Shown piece after piece: positions 26,050 through 34,896 of a stretch of 64,000 nucleotides of DNA. The translations under genes and the position numbers were made by a program. Source of the stretch: Paenibacillus borealis (GTDB lineage: Bacteria > Bacillota > Bacilli > Paenibacillales > Paenibacillaceae); assembly GCF_000758665.1 (NCBI RefSeq), contig NZ_CP009285.1:7998001-8062000 (forward strand), written 5' to 3'. The notes beneath the pieces were generated by a model. It was given only the letters and a program-made list of their open reading frames with translations. It did not search any database and was not told where the DNA came from. Positions within the stretch are counted from its first letter, which is position 1; each line of letters begins with the position of its first letter.

Positions 26050-26307
26050 ATGTATCTGCTCTGGGTTTTGATTATCGGCGGAATTATCGGCTGGCTAAGC
26101 GGCAATCTGATTGGACGGGACGTTCCAGGGGGCGTGCTGGGGAATATCATTGCCGGCTTTGTCGGCTCCTGGCTGGGTACAGAGCTGCTTGGGCCAAGGG
26201 GACCAGTTGTTGGCGGATTTCATATCATTCCGGCCATCGTTGGATCAATCATTGCCTTACTGATATTCTTTGCACTGGCCCGCGGCGGCGCATTCCGCAG
26301 ACGTTAG
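26050..26307 (+). CDS. GlsB/YeaQ/YmgE-family stress membrane protein
   Basis: The 85-residue product has three short membrane helices and many glycines: VLIIGGIIGWLSGNLIGRD, then LGNIIAGFVGSWLG and HIIPAIVGSIIALLIFFAL. This is the transglycosylase-associated protein family, often induced by stress. An AAAGGGG site precedes the ATG. A strong terminator follows. Confidence 0.9.
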   Translation: MYLLWVLIIGGIIGWLSGNLIGRDVPGGVLGNIIAGFVGSWLGTELLGPRGPVVGGFHIIPAIVGSIIALLIFFALARGGAFRRR

Positions 26308-26374
26308 GATCCGGCTAGCTCCATCTGCTGGTTGTAGACAAATCCCCCCTGTAACAATAGGCGCAAGCGAATGG

Positions 26375-26422
26375 AACAACCCTGATTCTCTTTATGAGGA
26401 CCGGGGTTGTTTTATTTTTTTT
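26375..26422 (+). terminator. Terminator after the GlsB-like gene
   Basis: aacaaccc (26375-26382) pairs with gggttgtt (26404-26411), followed by a run of Ts with one A. Confidence 0.8.
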
Positions 26423-26430
26423 CCTGAAAA

Positions 26431-26460
26431 ATAACTTTTTGTATCCTTCATCCATCTAAT
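26431..26460 (+). promoter_or_regulatory. Probable ECF-sigma promoter, autoregulatory
   Basis: ATAACTTTTT (26431-26440) and TCCATCTAAT (26451-26460) match the AAC-type -35 and C.TCTAA-type -10 seen before self-activated ECF sigma operons. They are placed correctly about 35 bases before the sigma gene. Confidence 0.55.
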
Positions 26461-26492
26461 TATACAGAGGGCCCTCAAGGAGGAAGAATGAT

Positions 26493-27038
26493 TTGCTGGA
26501 AAACGAACTGGATATCAGAAAGGCACAGAGAGGCGACCACGAGGCGTTCACCCGTCTGTTCAGGCAGCTGGAAGCACAGCTGTATCGTGTAGCCAAGACC
26601 ATTCTGGTACAAGATGAAGATTGCGCGGATGCTCTTCAGGAGACGACACTGAAGGTATACAAAGGACTCACCAGCCTTAAACAGCCCAAGTTCTTCAAGA
26701 CCTGGGTCATACGCATCCTGATTAATGAATGCAATCAGCTGCTCCGGATGCGGGAGCGGACGGTGACTGTGGCAGAAGTTCCTGAAGAAACGGACGTCTC
26801 CTATGTTCATTTTGATAATTCAGGGGCCGTGGACCTGCAGAGCTGTATTAACCGGCTGGACGAATCCCTGCGGCTTGCGATCGTGCTTTTCTATTATGAG
26901 GATTTATCCATCAAGCAGATTGCGGGTGTGCTTGGCATCTCGGAAGGAGCGGTCAGGGCACGCCTTCACCGCGCACGCCGGTTGTTATTCGAACAGATTC
27001 AGCCTGTGCGGGAGGAAGGTCTTGCCAATGAACAATAA
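26493..27038 (+). CDS. ECF RNA polymerase sigma factor
   Basis: The 181-residue product has sigma region 2 (IRKAQRGDHEAFTRLFRQLE...DALQETTLKVYKGL..LKQPKFFKTWVIRILINECN) and region 4 (AIVLFYYEDLSIKQIAGVLGISEGAVRARLHRARRLL). It starts with TTG 26493 behind AAGGAGGAAG. Its last 11 bases overlap the DUF4179 gene, a typical sigma/anti-sigma arrangement. The signal is unknown but is probably envelope stress. Confidence 0.92.
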   Translation: MLENELDIRKAQRGDHEAFTRLFRQLEAQLYRVAKTILVQDEDCADALQETTLKVYKGLTSLKQPKFFKTWVIRILINECNQLLRMRERTVTVAEVPEETDVSYVHFDNSGAVDLQSCINRLDESLRLAIVLFYYEDLSIKQIAGVLGISEGAVRARLHRARRLLFEQIQPVREEGLANEQ

Positions 27039-28185
27039 CTATTTAGATAAACAGCTCAGGGAGCTTGGACAAGCTGCGCCACAGGAGCTTCCCCCTTCAC
27101 TGCGGGCGCGGCAGGATGCGGTCTATGCAACACTGGCCTCCAGCGTCCAGGATTCTGCGGAATCCAGAAAGAACAGAAAGCTCTATCCCGGAATTTCAGC
27201 TGCAGCTGCCGCCCTAGTGCTGGGCGTGATGCTGACAGCGGCCTATCCGCCGGAGCTGGCCCATGCGCTGAAGCAGCTTCCGTGGGTAGGGGGCATTTTT
27301 GAACGGGCCGATGATTTGGGGCTGCAGGCCGCCGTACGGCTGGGTCTGATCTCCCGCCCGGATAGCAGGGATACCCATGAGGGCATCACTTTATCCGCTG
27401 AAGAGGCCGTATTTGACGGCAGCCGCCTGGCCTTCTCGGTGAAGCGTGAGGGAGACGGGCTGGACAGCAAGCTGACCGGAGTGACGGTGGGGCCAGATGG
27501 AAAGGTCTTTCAAGAGAAAGGGACGATAACCTCTGCTGAAGTATTGATCGACGGGGCTTCACTGGAGGAATTCTCAGAGGGGCTTTGGGCAGTTATGCCC
27601 TTACTGAGCTGGACGGAGGGGACGGAGAGCAACACAGCTATTTTTAAACTGGTGGATCCTTCGACTCTAAGCATCTCTGCCAAGCCTTTCCCTGAGCACT
27701 TTGTACTAACCGCAACCATCGGCTTGGAAGGAATAGAAGAACCGTTTGTTCTCCGTATTCCTGCCCGCAAGGCAACACAGAATATCATCGACAAGCCTGA
27801 TCTGCGTGCACAAGCCGGTGGATGGAGCCTGATGCTGAACAAGCTGGAGTACAGTCCGCTTACGACCCGCCTGTCCCTCCTGCTTGAACAAGAAACTGAG
27901 GAAGACAGTCCGGCTATGGATCTAATAGGCTTTGAAGTTACGGATGAACAGGGACAGATACTGAAAGTTATCTCGCAAAAAGCGTCCCCGGCTTCCGCTA
28001 GATCACGCAACGTGGATTTGCTTACAGAGCCATTCGGCAAGCGCCCGAATCTGCTCACCATCCGGGCCTATCTGAATGAATTCGCAGATCCGGAGCGTAA
28101 CAGCGGAGCCTTCAAGACTGACAGCTCCGGAGAGCCGGTGAAGCATTATATCGACGGGCTGGAAATGAACGTGCGGGTCCAATAA
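27028..28185 (+). CDS. Membrane anti-sigma factor with DUF4179 and DUF5643-like domains
   Basis: The 385-residue product from ATG 27028 has a cytoplasmic N-terminus (about 55 residues), one membrane helix (ISAAAAALVLGVMLTAA), and an extracytoplasmic part of DUF4179 type beginning PPELAHALKQLPWVGGIFE. A C-terminal beta domain ends in YIDGLEMNVRVQ. It probably sequesters the preceding sigma factor and senses an envelope signal. Translation is coupled to the sigma gene by an 11-base overlap. Confidence 0.85.
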   Translation: MNNNYLDKQLRELGQAAPQELPPSLRARQDAVYATLASSVQDSAESRKNRKLYPGISAAAAALVLGVMLTAAYPPELAHALKQLPWVGGIFERADDLGLQAAVRLGLISRPDSRDTHEGITLSAEEAVFDGSRLAFSVKREGDGLDSKLTGVTVGPDGKVFQEKGTITSAEVLIDGASLEEFSEGLWAVMPLLSWTEGTESNTAIFKLVDPSTLSISAKPFPEHFVLTATIGLEGIEEPFVLRIPARKATQNIIDKPDLRAQAGGWSLMLNKLEYSPLTTRLSLLLEQETEEDSPAMDLIGFEVTDEQGQILKVISQKASPASARSRNVDLLTEPFGKRPNLLTIRAYLNEFADPERNSGAFKTDSSGEPVKHYIDGLEMNVRVQ

Positions 28186-28205
28186 GAACTTAGGAGATGA
28201 ATATA

Positions 28206-29129
28206 ATGAATACAAAGACAATGAAATTATCTGTAATCGTAAGCGCCGCTGTAGCCCTAGGAGCGCTGGGGATGCCGGCTGCAACCCAGGGGGCATCCGC
28301 CCGGACTGCCACCAACCAACCGGCCGCTGAAACGGTTCTGAATCTGCCGCAGGCCACGGCTTCGCATGATAAGGTTACTCTGCAAGGCAACGCGCAGTTT
28401 GACGGGAATTATATCAGAGTCAATCTGAGCCGCGAAGGGGTCCTGTATTCCGGCGCTCTGGCAGGAATAACCCTGAATGATAAAGGTGAGCCCTATCTGG
28501 CCGAAGGAACCATTATCGGGGTAGATGCAACGATAACCCAGTCTGGAGGCATTGAGCTGAAGTCACCGCGCTGGATCAATGACGGGGATCCCAACAAGGC
28601 CGTTATTGTATTGCAGACCGCCTCCTTAAACGAAGAACAGAAGGCTAGCCTGGCTGCTTCCGCTGAGTTGAGCGTTGCCGTGAAGCTGAATGGTGTACAG
28701 GAAGCGTATATCCTGAAGTTCCCCCTCAAGCAGACAGGAGTGCTGCGTAATATTCAGCCGCCTGCTCCGAGGGCAGACAGCCAACTTCAGATCAATACTA
28801 CCCGGGTCACTGCCGGAGCAGCCTCTGTGCGCATTGCACTGACGGTTACAGGGGAGAGCGCACAAGCGCAAGCTGTAGGTTATGACATTTATGATAATCT
28901 GGGGAATCCGCTGAGCCTTATCGCCAGGGAATCGGCTGCAGCTGCCGGGGATGCTATTACTGAAGACCTGCTGATCGGGTCACCCCGCCCTGACGCACAA
29001 TATCTGATTATCAGACCCTATCAGGCGGCATTCGCGAAGGGCAGCTCCGGAGCCTATAAACTGGACGCCCAAGGGAAGGTAATCAAAGATTACAACAAGC
29101 AGCTGGAGATCAAAATCCCGCTTAAATAA
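28206..29129 (+). CDS. Secreted DUF5643/DUF4179-related protein
   Basis: The product, about 307 residues, has a signal peptide (MKLSVIVSAAVALGALGMPAA) and no later membrane helix. Its C-terminal half aligns by eye with that of the upstream anti-sigma factor: a QL.INTTRV core, VGYDIYDNLGNPLSLI against LIGFEVTDEQGQILKV, and the ending DYNKQLEIKIPL against YIDGLEMNVRV. It may act as a soluble partner or competitor of the anti-sigma sensor. ATG 28206 lies 9 bases after TAGGAG. Confidence 0.75.
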   Translation: MNTKTMKLSVIVSAAVALGALGMPAATQGASARTATNQPAAETVLNLPQATASHDKVTLQGNAQFDGNYIRVNLSREGVLYSGALAGITLNDKGEPYLAEGTIIGVDATITQSGGIELKSPRWINDGDPNKAVIVLQTASLNEEQKASLAASAELSVAVKLNGVQEAYILKFPLKQTGVLRNIQPPAPRADSQLQINTTRVTAGAASVRIALTVTGESAQAQAVGYDIYDNLGNPLSLIARESAAAAGDAITEDLLIGSPRPDAQYLIIRPYQAAFAKGSSGAYKLDAQGKVIKDYNKQLEIKIPLK

Positions 29130-29165
29130 CCATCACCAAATACACTATAACTGATGAACCAATAC

Positions 29166-29209
29166 AAGGGGATTGCCAGTCCGGCCGCAGAGCTGGGGGC
29201 AATCCCCTT
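29166..29209 (+). terminator. Terminator-like hairpin ending the ECF operon
   Basis: aaggggattgcc (29166-29177) and ggcaatcccctt (29198-29209) are perfectly complementary. The T-tract is weak. Confidence 0.65.
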
Positions 29210-29268
29210 CTTGGTGGAACGTAACGCCACTTACTCTCATTACACAACTCTCTCCGTCAGGTCCCCGG

Positions 29269-29823
29269 TTAAATATACCTTCTCTTATACATTAAAGTAA
29301 TCTGGCCTGCTATGTATTCCGCGCTGTACTCCGTGCCCTCCTTAATCCACCACATAATAATCCCCAGCAGTGAAGCAATAATAATATCCACCGAGGCTGC
29401 TTCCCTTGCGGCGCTTATATTTCTGGCGTTCCGCCGTTTTTCGATCGTATTCTTGAGCAGGCTGCTCAAATGGTCCGCGAAGCCCTTATGCTCTACCAAT
29501 ACAGCAAGAACCTTCCGGTATTCATAGAAATAATTCAGGAATATTACCAGCTGCTCCTGTTCGTTACTGCTCTTCACTTGTAATAACGGCTCTACCTTGT
29601 TAGACAGCTCATCAAAAATCTCATGAACCAGCTGGCGCAGCAGATCGTTAATATCCTCATAATGTAAATAAAATGTTGCCCGGTTCAATTCAGCACGGCT
29701 GGCAATTTTTTTGACGGTCAATTGAGCAATCTCCCCATTTTCGGCCAACAATGAAAAAACAGCATCCTTCAGCATCTTTTTCGAGCGGATGGTTCGCGGG
29801 TCAACCCTTTTGAATTCTGACAT
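29269..29823 (-). CDS. TetR/AcrR-family regulator
   Basis: The 184-residue product has the N-terminal helix-turn-helix (AVFSLLAENGEIAQLTVKKIASRAELNRATFYLHYEDINDLL). Its C-terminal part resembles the TetR_C type found in YkdB-like proteins. It is divergent from an MFS efflux gene and most likely represses it. AGAGGGA precedes the ATG. Palindromic sites in the shared upstream region fit this role. Confidence 0.9.
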   Translation of the reverse strand: MSEFKRVDPRTIRSKKMLKDAVFSLLAENGEIAQLTVKKIASRAELNRATFYLHYEDINDLLRQLVHEIFDELSNKVEPLLQVKSSNEQEQLVIFLNYFYEYRKVLAVLVEHKGFADHLSSLLKNTIEKRRNARNISAAREAASVDIIIASLLGIIMWWIKEGTEYSAEYIAGQITLMYKRRYI

Positions 29824-29875
29824 ATCATCCCTCTGATTTGTTTATTTGGCACTTCATCAACGCATTACATCATTC

Positions 29876-29891
29876 TGTCGATTAGTCGACA
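29876..29891. promoter_or_regulatory. Palindromic operator between the TetR and MFS genes
   Basis: TGTCGATTAGTCGACA has perfect 6-base arms around a 4-base spacer. A related half site with the palindrome GACACTGTGTC lies at 29950-29960, close to the MFS gene. Both fit binding by the divergent TetR protein. Confidence 0.7.
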
Positions 29892-29988
29892 TTTCCACCG
29901 AAATTGCAAATAGGATTAACGTTTAAATCCTGATATGATTCATTTTATTGACACTGTGTCGAAAAAGCAATGAAGAGAGGCTTACGCT

Positions 29989-31464
29989 ATGCAGGCAGAA
30001 TCCAAGAAAATAAACAAAGGGCTTTTACTGACCATCTTAATCTTTGGCTGTTTCTTATCTACACTCAATCAGACGTTATTAAATGTCGCCTTAAGCAGTC
30101 TGATGGATGTATTCGATGTCACGGCAACCACCGTACAATGGATTTCTACAGGCTTTATGCTGGTCAACGGGATATTGATTCCGGTCACTGCCTATTTAAT
30201 GAAACGTTTCACAACACGGCAGTTATTTCTGAGCGCCATGTTGTTCCTGTTAATCGGCTCTATAACTTGTGCGGCGGCACCAAGCTTTAGCGTGCTCTTG
30301 ATCGGGCGGATGATCCAGGCCGCCGGTGCAGGCATTATCATGCCGCTCCTGATGAGTGTGGTGCTCGCTATCTTCCCGGTTGAGAAACGCGGCAGTGCAA
30401 TGGGGCTGCTCGGGCTGGCGATGATCTTCGCTCCTGCTATTGGTCCGACGCTTTCGGGGTTTATTGTAGAGTATCACTCCTGGCGCTGGTTATTTATCGG
30501 TCTCATTCCGCTTGTCCTCATGGTTATCGTGCTGGCCTTCAAGTATCTGGTGAATGTATCGGAAACATCCAAGTCGAAGCTTGATGTGGTAAGTGTTCTT
30601 TTATCGACAATCGGCTTCGGCCTCATTCTGTACGGCTTCAGCAGTGCAGGCAGTAAGGGCTGGAGCGATGCGGTGGTGATCCTGACTCTGGCGGCTGGAG
30701 CCTCTGTAACGGCCCTATTCTGTATCCGGCAAATCAAGTCCGATGATCCGCTGCTGAACCTGGCCGTCTTCAAGAATAAAGTCTTCACCTTAACCTCCCT
30801 TATTAACGTATTAATTACCATGATGATGTACGCGGATATGATCCTGCTGCCTATTTATCTGCAGAAGGGCCGCGGTTTCACCCCTTTTGATGCAGGACTG
30901 CTATTATTGCCGGGCGCACTTGTAAATGCGTTCATGTCACCTGTCACCGGCAAATTGTATGACCGTTTCGGTGCGAAGCCGCTGTTCATCATTGGCCTGC
31001 TGTTTATTATTCCGGCGATGTGGGCGGTTACCGATTTATCGCAATCCACCACGTATACGTATCTGATGATTCGTACCATTGGTCTGCGGATCGGCTTAAG
31101 CTTCATTACCATGCCGCTTAATACAGCCGGACTCAACGCGCTGCCAAGGCAGCTGGGCACGCATGGGACCGCCGTGAATAATACCGTCCGCCAAATTGCC
31201 GGAGCCATTGGTACGGCTGTCGTTATTACGATCTATACCGTGCAGGCAACAAGTCATGCGGCAACCGTGATGCACAGCAACCCTTCTACTACACCTGAAC
31301 TTCTCAAATCCCTTGCATCGATGCTGGGGGCGAGTGACGCCTACTACTTCATGATGATTCTAGCTGCCGCTGCGTTTGTTATTACCTTATTCATGCCGGC
31401 TAAGAGCAAGATGATGCCGGAGAAGAAGGCTGCTGGATCCAGCAAGGAAGGAGCCCCTTTGTAA
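29989..31464 (+). CDS. MFS multidrug efflux transporter, DHA2 type (14 helices)
   Basis: The 491-residue product has the DHA2 pattern: FGCFLSTLNQTLLNVALSSLM in helix 1, WISTGFMLVNGILIPVTAYL, motif A-like KRFTTRQLF, the motif C region GLLGLAMIFAPAIGPTLSGFIV, and a long C-terminal half. It is close to LmrB/EmrB-like drug exporters driven by proton motive force. The adjacent TetR regulator suggests substrate-induced expression. AGAGAGG precedes the ATG. Confidence 0.9.
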   Translation: MQAESKKINKGLLLTILIFGCFLSTLNQTLLNVALSSLMDVFDVTATTVQWISTGFMLVNGILIPVTAYLMKRFTTRQLFLSAMLFLLIGSITCAAAPSFSVLLIGRMIQAAGAGIIMPLLMSVVLAIFPVEKRGSAMGLLGLAMIFAPAIGPTLSGFIVEYHSWRWLFIGLIPLVLMVIVLAFKYLVNVSETSKSKLDVVSVLLSTIGFGLILYGFSSAGSKGWSDAVVILTLAAGASVTALFCIRQIKSDDPLLNLAVFKNKVFTLTSLINVLITMMMYADMILLPIYLQKGRGFTPFDAGLLLLPGALVNAFMSPVTGKLYDRFGAKPLFIIGLLFIIPAMWAVTDLSQSTTYTYLMIRTIGLRIGLSFITMPLNTAGLNALPRQLGTHGTAVNNTVRQIAGAIGTAVVITIYTVQATSHAATVMHSNPSTTPELLKSLASMLGASDAYYFMMILAAAAFVITLFMPAKSKMMPEKKAAGSSKEGAPL

Positions 31465-31505
31465 CAGGGGCTGTGAACACAACAAATAGAGAAGCACCAG
31501 TAAAT

Positions 31506-32396
31506 TCAATCCTCTTCCCAATTCCTGCGGTACAAGCGGGAAGCATGTTGCAGCGTATTCTCCGTATAGTGGTCGTTCTCAGCCACCAGACCCGCCACCT
31601 TGTCCCGGAAAGCTGCCTCCGGCAGCTCTTTGTCCAGAATCACCTCATACACCGACTGTAATTCCGTTAGAGTGAACAGCTCTGGCATAAGGTGCAGTGC
31701 AATATCAGTGTCATTCGTCTGCTTCCGCAGCCGTTCGATCGCATAGGCAATGATTTTGGCATGATCAAACGCGAGTCCCTCATTCGACTGGATGGAGTAC
31801 ACGGTGGACTTAGCGGTCCGCTTGGCCGTTACCGTCCGGTTGATCACTGCCGTCAGCTCCTCCTCTTCGCTGCTAAGCTTAAGCTCGCAGGTCCATGTTC
31901 TGATGTATCCTTCTTCCAGCAGCTCTTTGTGCTCCCGCAGAAGCCGGTAGCCTACCGTGAACCAGGCCGCATCATCGGCATCGTCCCCCGCTTGCAGCCG
32001 GATCCGGCTGCTGTCAATCAGGGCCATATAGCTGCTGCTCATCACCCAGGTACGGGGGTCGCGGCCGGGATCGGTAACGGTATAGAGCTGCTCCAAGTGT
32101 ACGTCAGCAACTCCGGTCTCCTCGTACAGCTCCCGCGCGGCCGCCTGCTCTCCGGTCTCGTCCGGCTGGATGAAACCGCCCGGCAGCGCCCATTTCCCCA
32201 GGCAGGGATGCCCTCCCCGGCGGATAAGCAGGATGCGCAGCTCTTTTTCAGCAAGCTTGCCGTAGTCATCTGACCCCCTGTCCGTTACGGTGAAAACCAC
32301 CATATCCGCCGCCACCGAAGGCCGCTCATAATCCCCTGCCCGGTATTGCTCCAGAAATTCACGTTCTGTAAGTCCATTACGATCTAATAATTCCAA
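31506..32396 (-). CDS. Nudix hydrolase with NrtR-like C-terminal winged helix
   Basis: The 296-residue product has a complete Nudix box in GGFIQPDETGEQAAARELYEETGV (G-x5-E-x7-REL-x-EE-x-G-V) at about residues 90-113. The C-terminal part, ELFTLTELQSVYEVILDKEL followed by FRDKV, matches the winged-helix end of NrtR regulators of NAD metabolism. It is the last gene of pnuC-nadR-nudix, so it may hydrolyse ADP-ribose, regulate NAD genes, or both. It starts with TTG 32396 behind GGGAGG. Confidence 0.85.
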   Translation of the reverse strand: MELLDRNGLTEREFLEQYRAGDYERPSVAADMVVFTVTDRGSDDYGKLAEKELRILLIRRGGHPCLGKWALPGGFIQPDETGEQAAARELYEETGVADVHLEQLYTVTDPGRDPRTWVMSSSYMALIDSSRIRLQAGDDADDAAWFTVGYRLLREHKELLEEGYIRTWTCELKLSSEEEELTAVINRTVTAKRTAKSTVYSIQSNEGLAFDHAKIIAYAIERLRKQTNDTDIALHLMPELFTLTELQSVYEVILDKELPEAAFRDKVAGLVAENDHYTENTLQHASRLYRRNWEED

Positions 32397-32423
32397 GCGT
32401 CTCCGCCTCCCGGATTCTTTGTT

Positions 32424-33437
32424 CTAGTGCTGCAGCTCTCCGAAATAATTCCCATAAGGCTTGAACTTTGCAAGTACATCGTCTACCTTACGCATGCGTT
32501 CCTCCAGTGTTCCCCTAAGCGTAATGTAGGGAATCCGCCGCTCCTTCAAATCTGCTATGATCTGCTTGTGAAAAACATGCCGTTTCTGGTCCCCGCTGCG
32601 GTCCCACGTATCGTCATAAGGAATATCGTCGTCGCACAGGAAAAACAGGTCGTACCGCTGTGCATTCTCCAAGGCCAGCCGGGTTAGCAGCTCCGGAGCC
32701 CGGCCGTGGTAATCCAGGGCGTACATATAAGTGGTAATCGCATTCGTATCGACAAACAGATACCGGTCTGCTGTAAGGAGCGCCTGTTCCTCCCGCTTGA
32801 TATGGCCCACGGCAATGTCGTCAAAAGCCTCTATGCCGATCCGGCGGTCCACCTGATGCTCCGTCCAGTAATCCCGACCATACTCGCTGGCAAAAGCCGT
32901 CCAATACTGTTTCGCCAGCGCTTCAGTAATCGTAGACTTGCCGGTAGACATCGCCCCTACAAACACGACCTTCGTAATTAGATCCCGGTATACGATGCCG
33001 CTTACATAGTCCCGGTATTTATAAGGATCAGAGCGGACCATGGTAGCTGATACCGGCACCTGCTGACGCGCTTCATCCACCCGCCGGTCTATGGCGCCCA
33101 GGGCCATGCTCATATGCTTGCCATAGAACTCGCTGGAGTAAAAGTGGGTCACCTGCTCGCCCTTCAGCAGCCCCAGAATATACTGCTCTTCCCGGATCTC
33201 ATGCTCCCGGTCATCGGAGTACCCATCCGGACCATCCCACGCTTCAATTACCCGCACCGATGAAGGATACAGCCTGCGTATCCAGTTCGCCCGGATATGC
33301 AGCGGAACCGGCGAGACGGACGTTTCATAGATCACCACGATCAATTCATCGACCTCCTGCAGCGCCGTGTCGATCATGAGCTGATGCCCTTTATGCAGCG
33401 GAGCGAACTTCCCGAGGGTTAATCCAAGTGTCTTCAT
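32424..33437 (-). CDS. nadR: NadR-type NMN adenylyltransferase / nicotinamide riboside kinase
   Basis: The 337-residue product has an N-terminal nucleotidyltransferase (LTLGKFAPLHKGHQLMIDTA, with VSATMVRSDP as the ISSTxxR-like motif) and a C-terminal kinase with the P-loop VFVGAMSTGKSTITEAL. It lacks the DNA-binding helix-turn-helix of enterobacterial NadR. It makes NAD from nicotinamide riboside imported by PnuC. It overlaps pnuC by 4 bases and is cotranscribed. Confidence 0.9.
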   Translation of the reverse strand: MKTLGLTLGKFAPLHKGHQLMIDTALQEVDELIVVIYETSVSPVPLHIRANWIRRLYPSSVRVIEAWDGPDGYSDDREHEIREEQYILGLLKGEQVTHFYSSEFYGKHMSMALGAIDRRVDEARQQVPVSATMVRSDPYKYRDYVSGIVYRDLITKVVFVGAMSTGKSTITEALAKQYWTAFASEYGRDYWTEHQVDRRIGIEAFDDIAVGHIKREEQALLTADRYLFVDTNAITTYMYALDYHGRAPELLTRLALENAQRYDLFFLCDDDIPYDDTWDRSGDQKRHVFHKQIIADLKERRIPYITLRGTLEERMRKVDDVLAKFKPYGNYFGELQH

Positions 33438-34111
33438 GCCAGCGCCTCCTTAGCCCCTTTGTGCCAGTTATAGTAGCCGTATACAGCGTTAATCAGATAG
33501 GCACTCCACATAACAATCATCAGCGGTCCCTCACTGCTGCCATCCAGCATCCGGATCACCCACAGTGCCACCGTGAACATATTCAGCACAATGTAGACCA
33601 GCCACTGCTCCTTGAATCTCCGCACCATCAGAATCGTAGCTACTACGGATAATACAGTTGTTATGGCATCGATGTAAGGCGAATTCTGCTCCGGGATGAA
33701 CGACAGGCTATACCCCAGCAGCAGCGCCCCGGAAATACAGACCGCTATCGTGAGCAGTATGCCTTTGGCCTCCATTTGGCGCATGGACAGCTTGCCGCTC
33801 TGCATATTCTTCTTCCACATATAGAAGCCTACAACATTCATCGGTACGAAGAATAGCAGATTCAGCATAACCTCTCCGAATAATCCGTTAATATAGGCCA
33901 GATAGGCGTAGCCGAAGGTATTATACATTCCAAAAACATAACTCAATAGCTTCCCCTTCGCCGTAAGCACCACGCACAGCACCCCGGTGATAAAGACGGT
34001 GAATCCGAACAAGGAATCCTTCGACAGGAACGTGAACACCACCCCGGTCAAAGTGAACAAAACCAGCCAGGCGACTTCAAACCCCTTCCAGCTCCCCGCG
34101 TACTTTTTCAC
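33434..34111 (-). CDS. pnuC: PnuC nicotinamide riboside transporter
   Basis: The 225-residue product has seven membrane helices and the PnuC pattern: FGMYNTFGYAYLAYINGLFGEVMLNLLFFVPMNVVGFYMWKKN, then YIDAITTVLSVVATILMVRRFKEQWLVYI with the conserved W..Y....Y near the end. It starts with GTG 34111 behind GGAGGGGA. It provides facilitated uptake of nicotinamide riboside for the NadR enzyme encoded downstream. Confidence 0.92.
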   Translation of the reverse strand: MKKYAGSWKGFEVAWLVLFTLTGVVFTFLSKDSLFGFTVFITGVLCVVLTAKGKLLSYVFGMYNTFGYAYLAYINGLFGEVMLNLLFFVPMNVVGFYMWKKNMQSGKLSMRQMEAKGILLTIAVCISGALLLGYSLSFIPEQNSPYIDAITTVLSVVATILMVRRFKEQWLVYIVLNMFTVALWVIRMLDGSSEGPLMIVMWSAYLINAVYGYYNWHKGAKEALA

Positions 34112-34139
34112 GATGCATCCCCTCCGTTTATTCCTGATC

Positions 34140-34169
34140 GTAATTACTTATTAACGTTATGATAATTAC
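34140..34169 (-). promoter_or_regulatory. AT-rich repeated motif upstream of pnuC
   Basis: GTAATTAC (34140-34147) and ATAATTAC (34162-34169) flank TTAACGTTAT, giving a symmetrical arrangement just upstream of the pnuC start. It is a candidate operator for an NAD-responsive regulator such as the downstream Nudix protein. Confidence 0.35.
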
Positions 34170-34312
34170 ATTTTGTTAATATCAAGATAACAGAAGCTAC
34201 GTCAGGATGCAAGCCCAATTCACCTCTCGTCAAAAAAGAAATAGACCACCCTCCTGTTTGGATAGCGGCCTGTTTTGCAATGATTCTCCAAGCTGATTCT
34301 CTCAGGTATTCT

Positions 34313-34747
34313 TTACAGCAATACCCTGTTCTCCAGTATGTTTTTCAGACTAATATGCGACTTGGAAGGGCCGAACTTAATAAGCGAATCCTGAAATTCA
34401 GCAAGCTCTTCAATCGATTCAGTCTGCACCTTAATGAGATAATTATATTCTCCACTGATGCGGAATAAATCTGTTACTTCAATAGCCTCCCGGCAAAAGT
34501 CAGTGAGCTCCTGGCAGTGCTCTGTCTTCAATAGAACAAAGGTTGTCGTCCCCCGGTTCAGCTCCCGCAGATTAAACGTAGTGATATAGCCCGAAATGAT
34601 GTTCTTTTCTTCCAGCTTAATAATTCTCTCTTTCACGGAGGGCTGCGACATGGCCACCTCTTTGCTGATTTGGGCTATGGATATCCGCGCGTTGTACTGA
34701 AGTAAGCTCATGATTTTCTTATCGATGTCATCCATATAATTATCCAT
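34313..34747 (-). CDS. Lrp/AsnC-family regulator
   Basis: The 144-residue product has the N-terminal helix-turn-helix (DDIDKKIMSLLQYNARISIAQISKEVAMSQPSVKERIIKLEEKNII) and a C-terminal RAM ligand-binding fold (ISGEYNYLIKVQTESIEELAEF). GAGGGGG precedes the ATG by 8 bases. It is divergent from a glyoxalase-like gene that it may control. The ligand, usually an amino acid, is not evident. Confidence 0.92.
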   Translation of the reverse strand: MDNYMDDIDKKIMSLLQYNARISIAQISKEVAMSQPSVKERIIKLEEKNIISGYITTFNLRELNRGTTTFVLLKTEHCQELTDFCREAIEVTDLFRISGEYNYLIKVQTESIEELAEFQDSLIKFGPSKSHISLKNILENRVLL

Positions 34748-34896
34748 CCTGATTGCCCCCTCATTTAATAAACCAAAACGTCTAAAATATCTCAGATTTA
34801 AAGTCTATATTACTATAAATCCCTTGTTATTCACATGTATTTCAAGCTTTGTTATACCTATAATGAAGCTATATCAGATAAGGGGGCGGCAATTAA

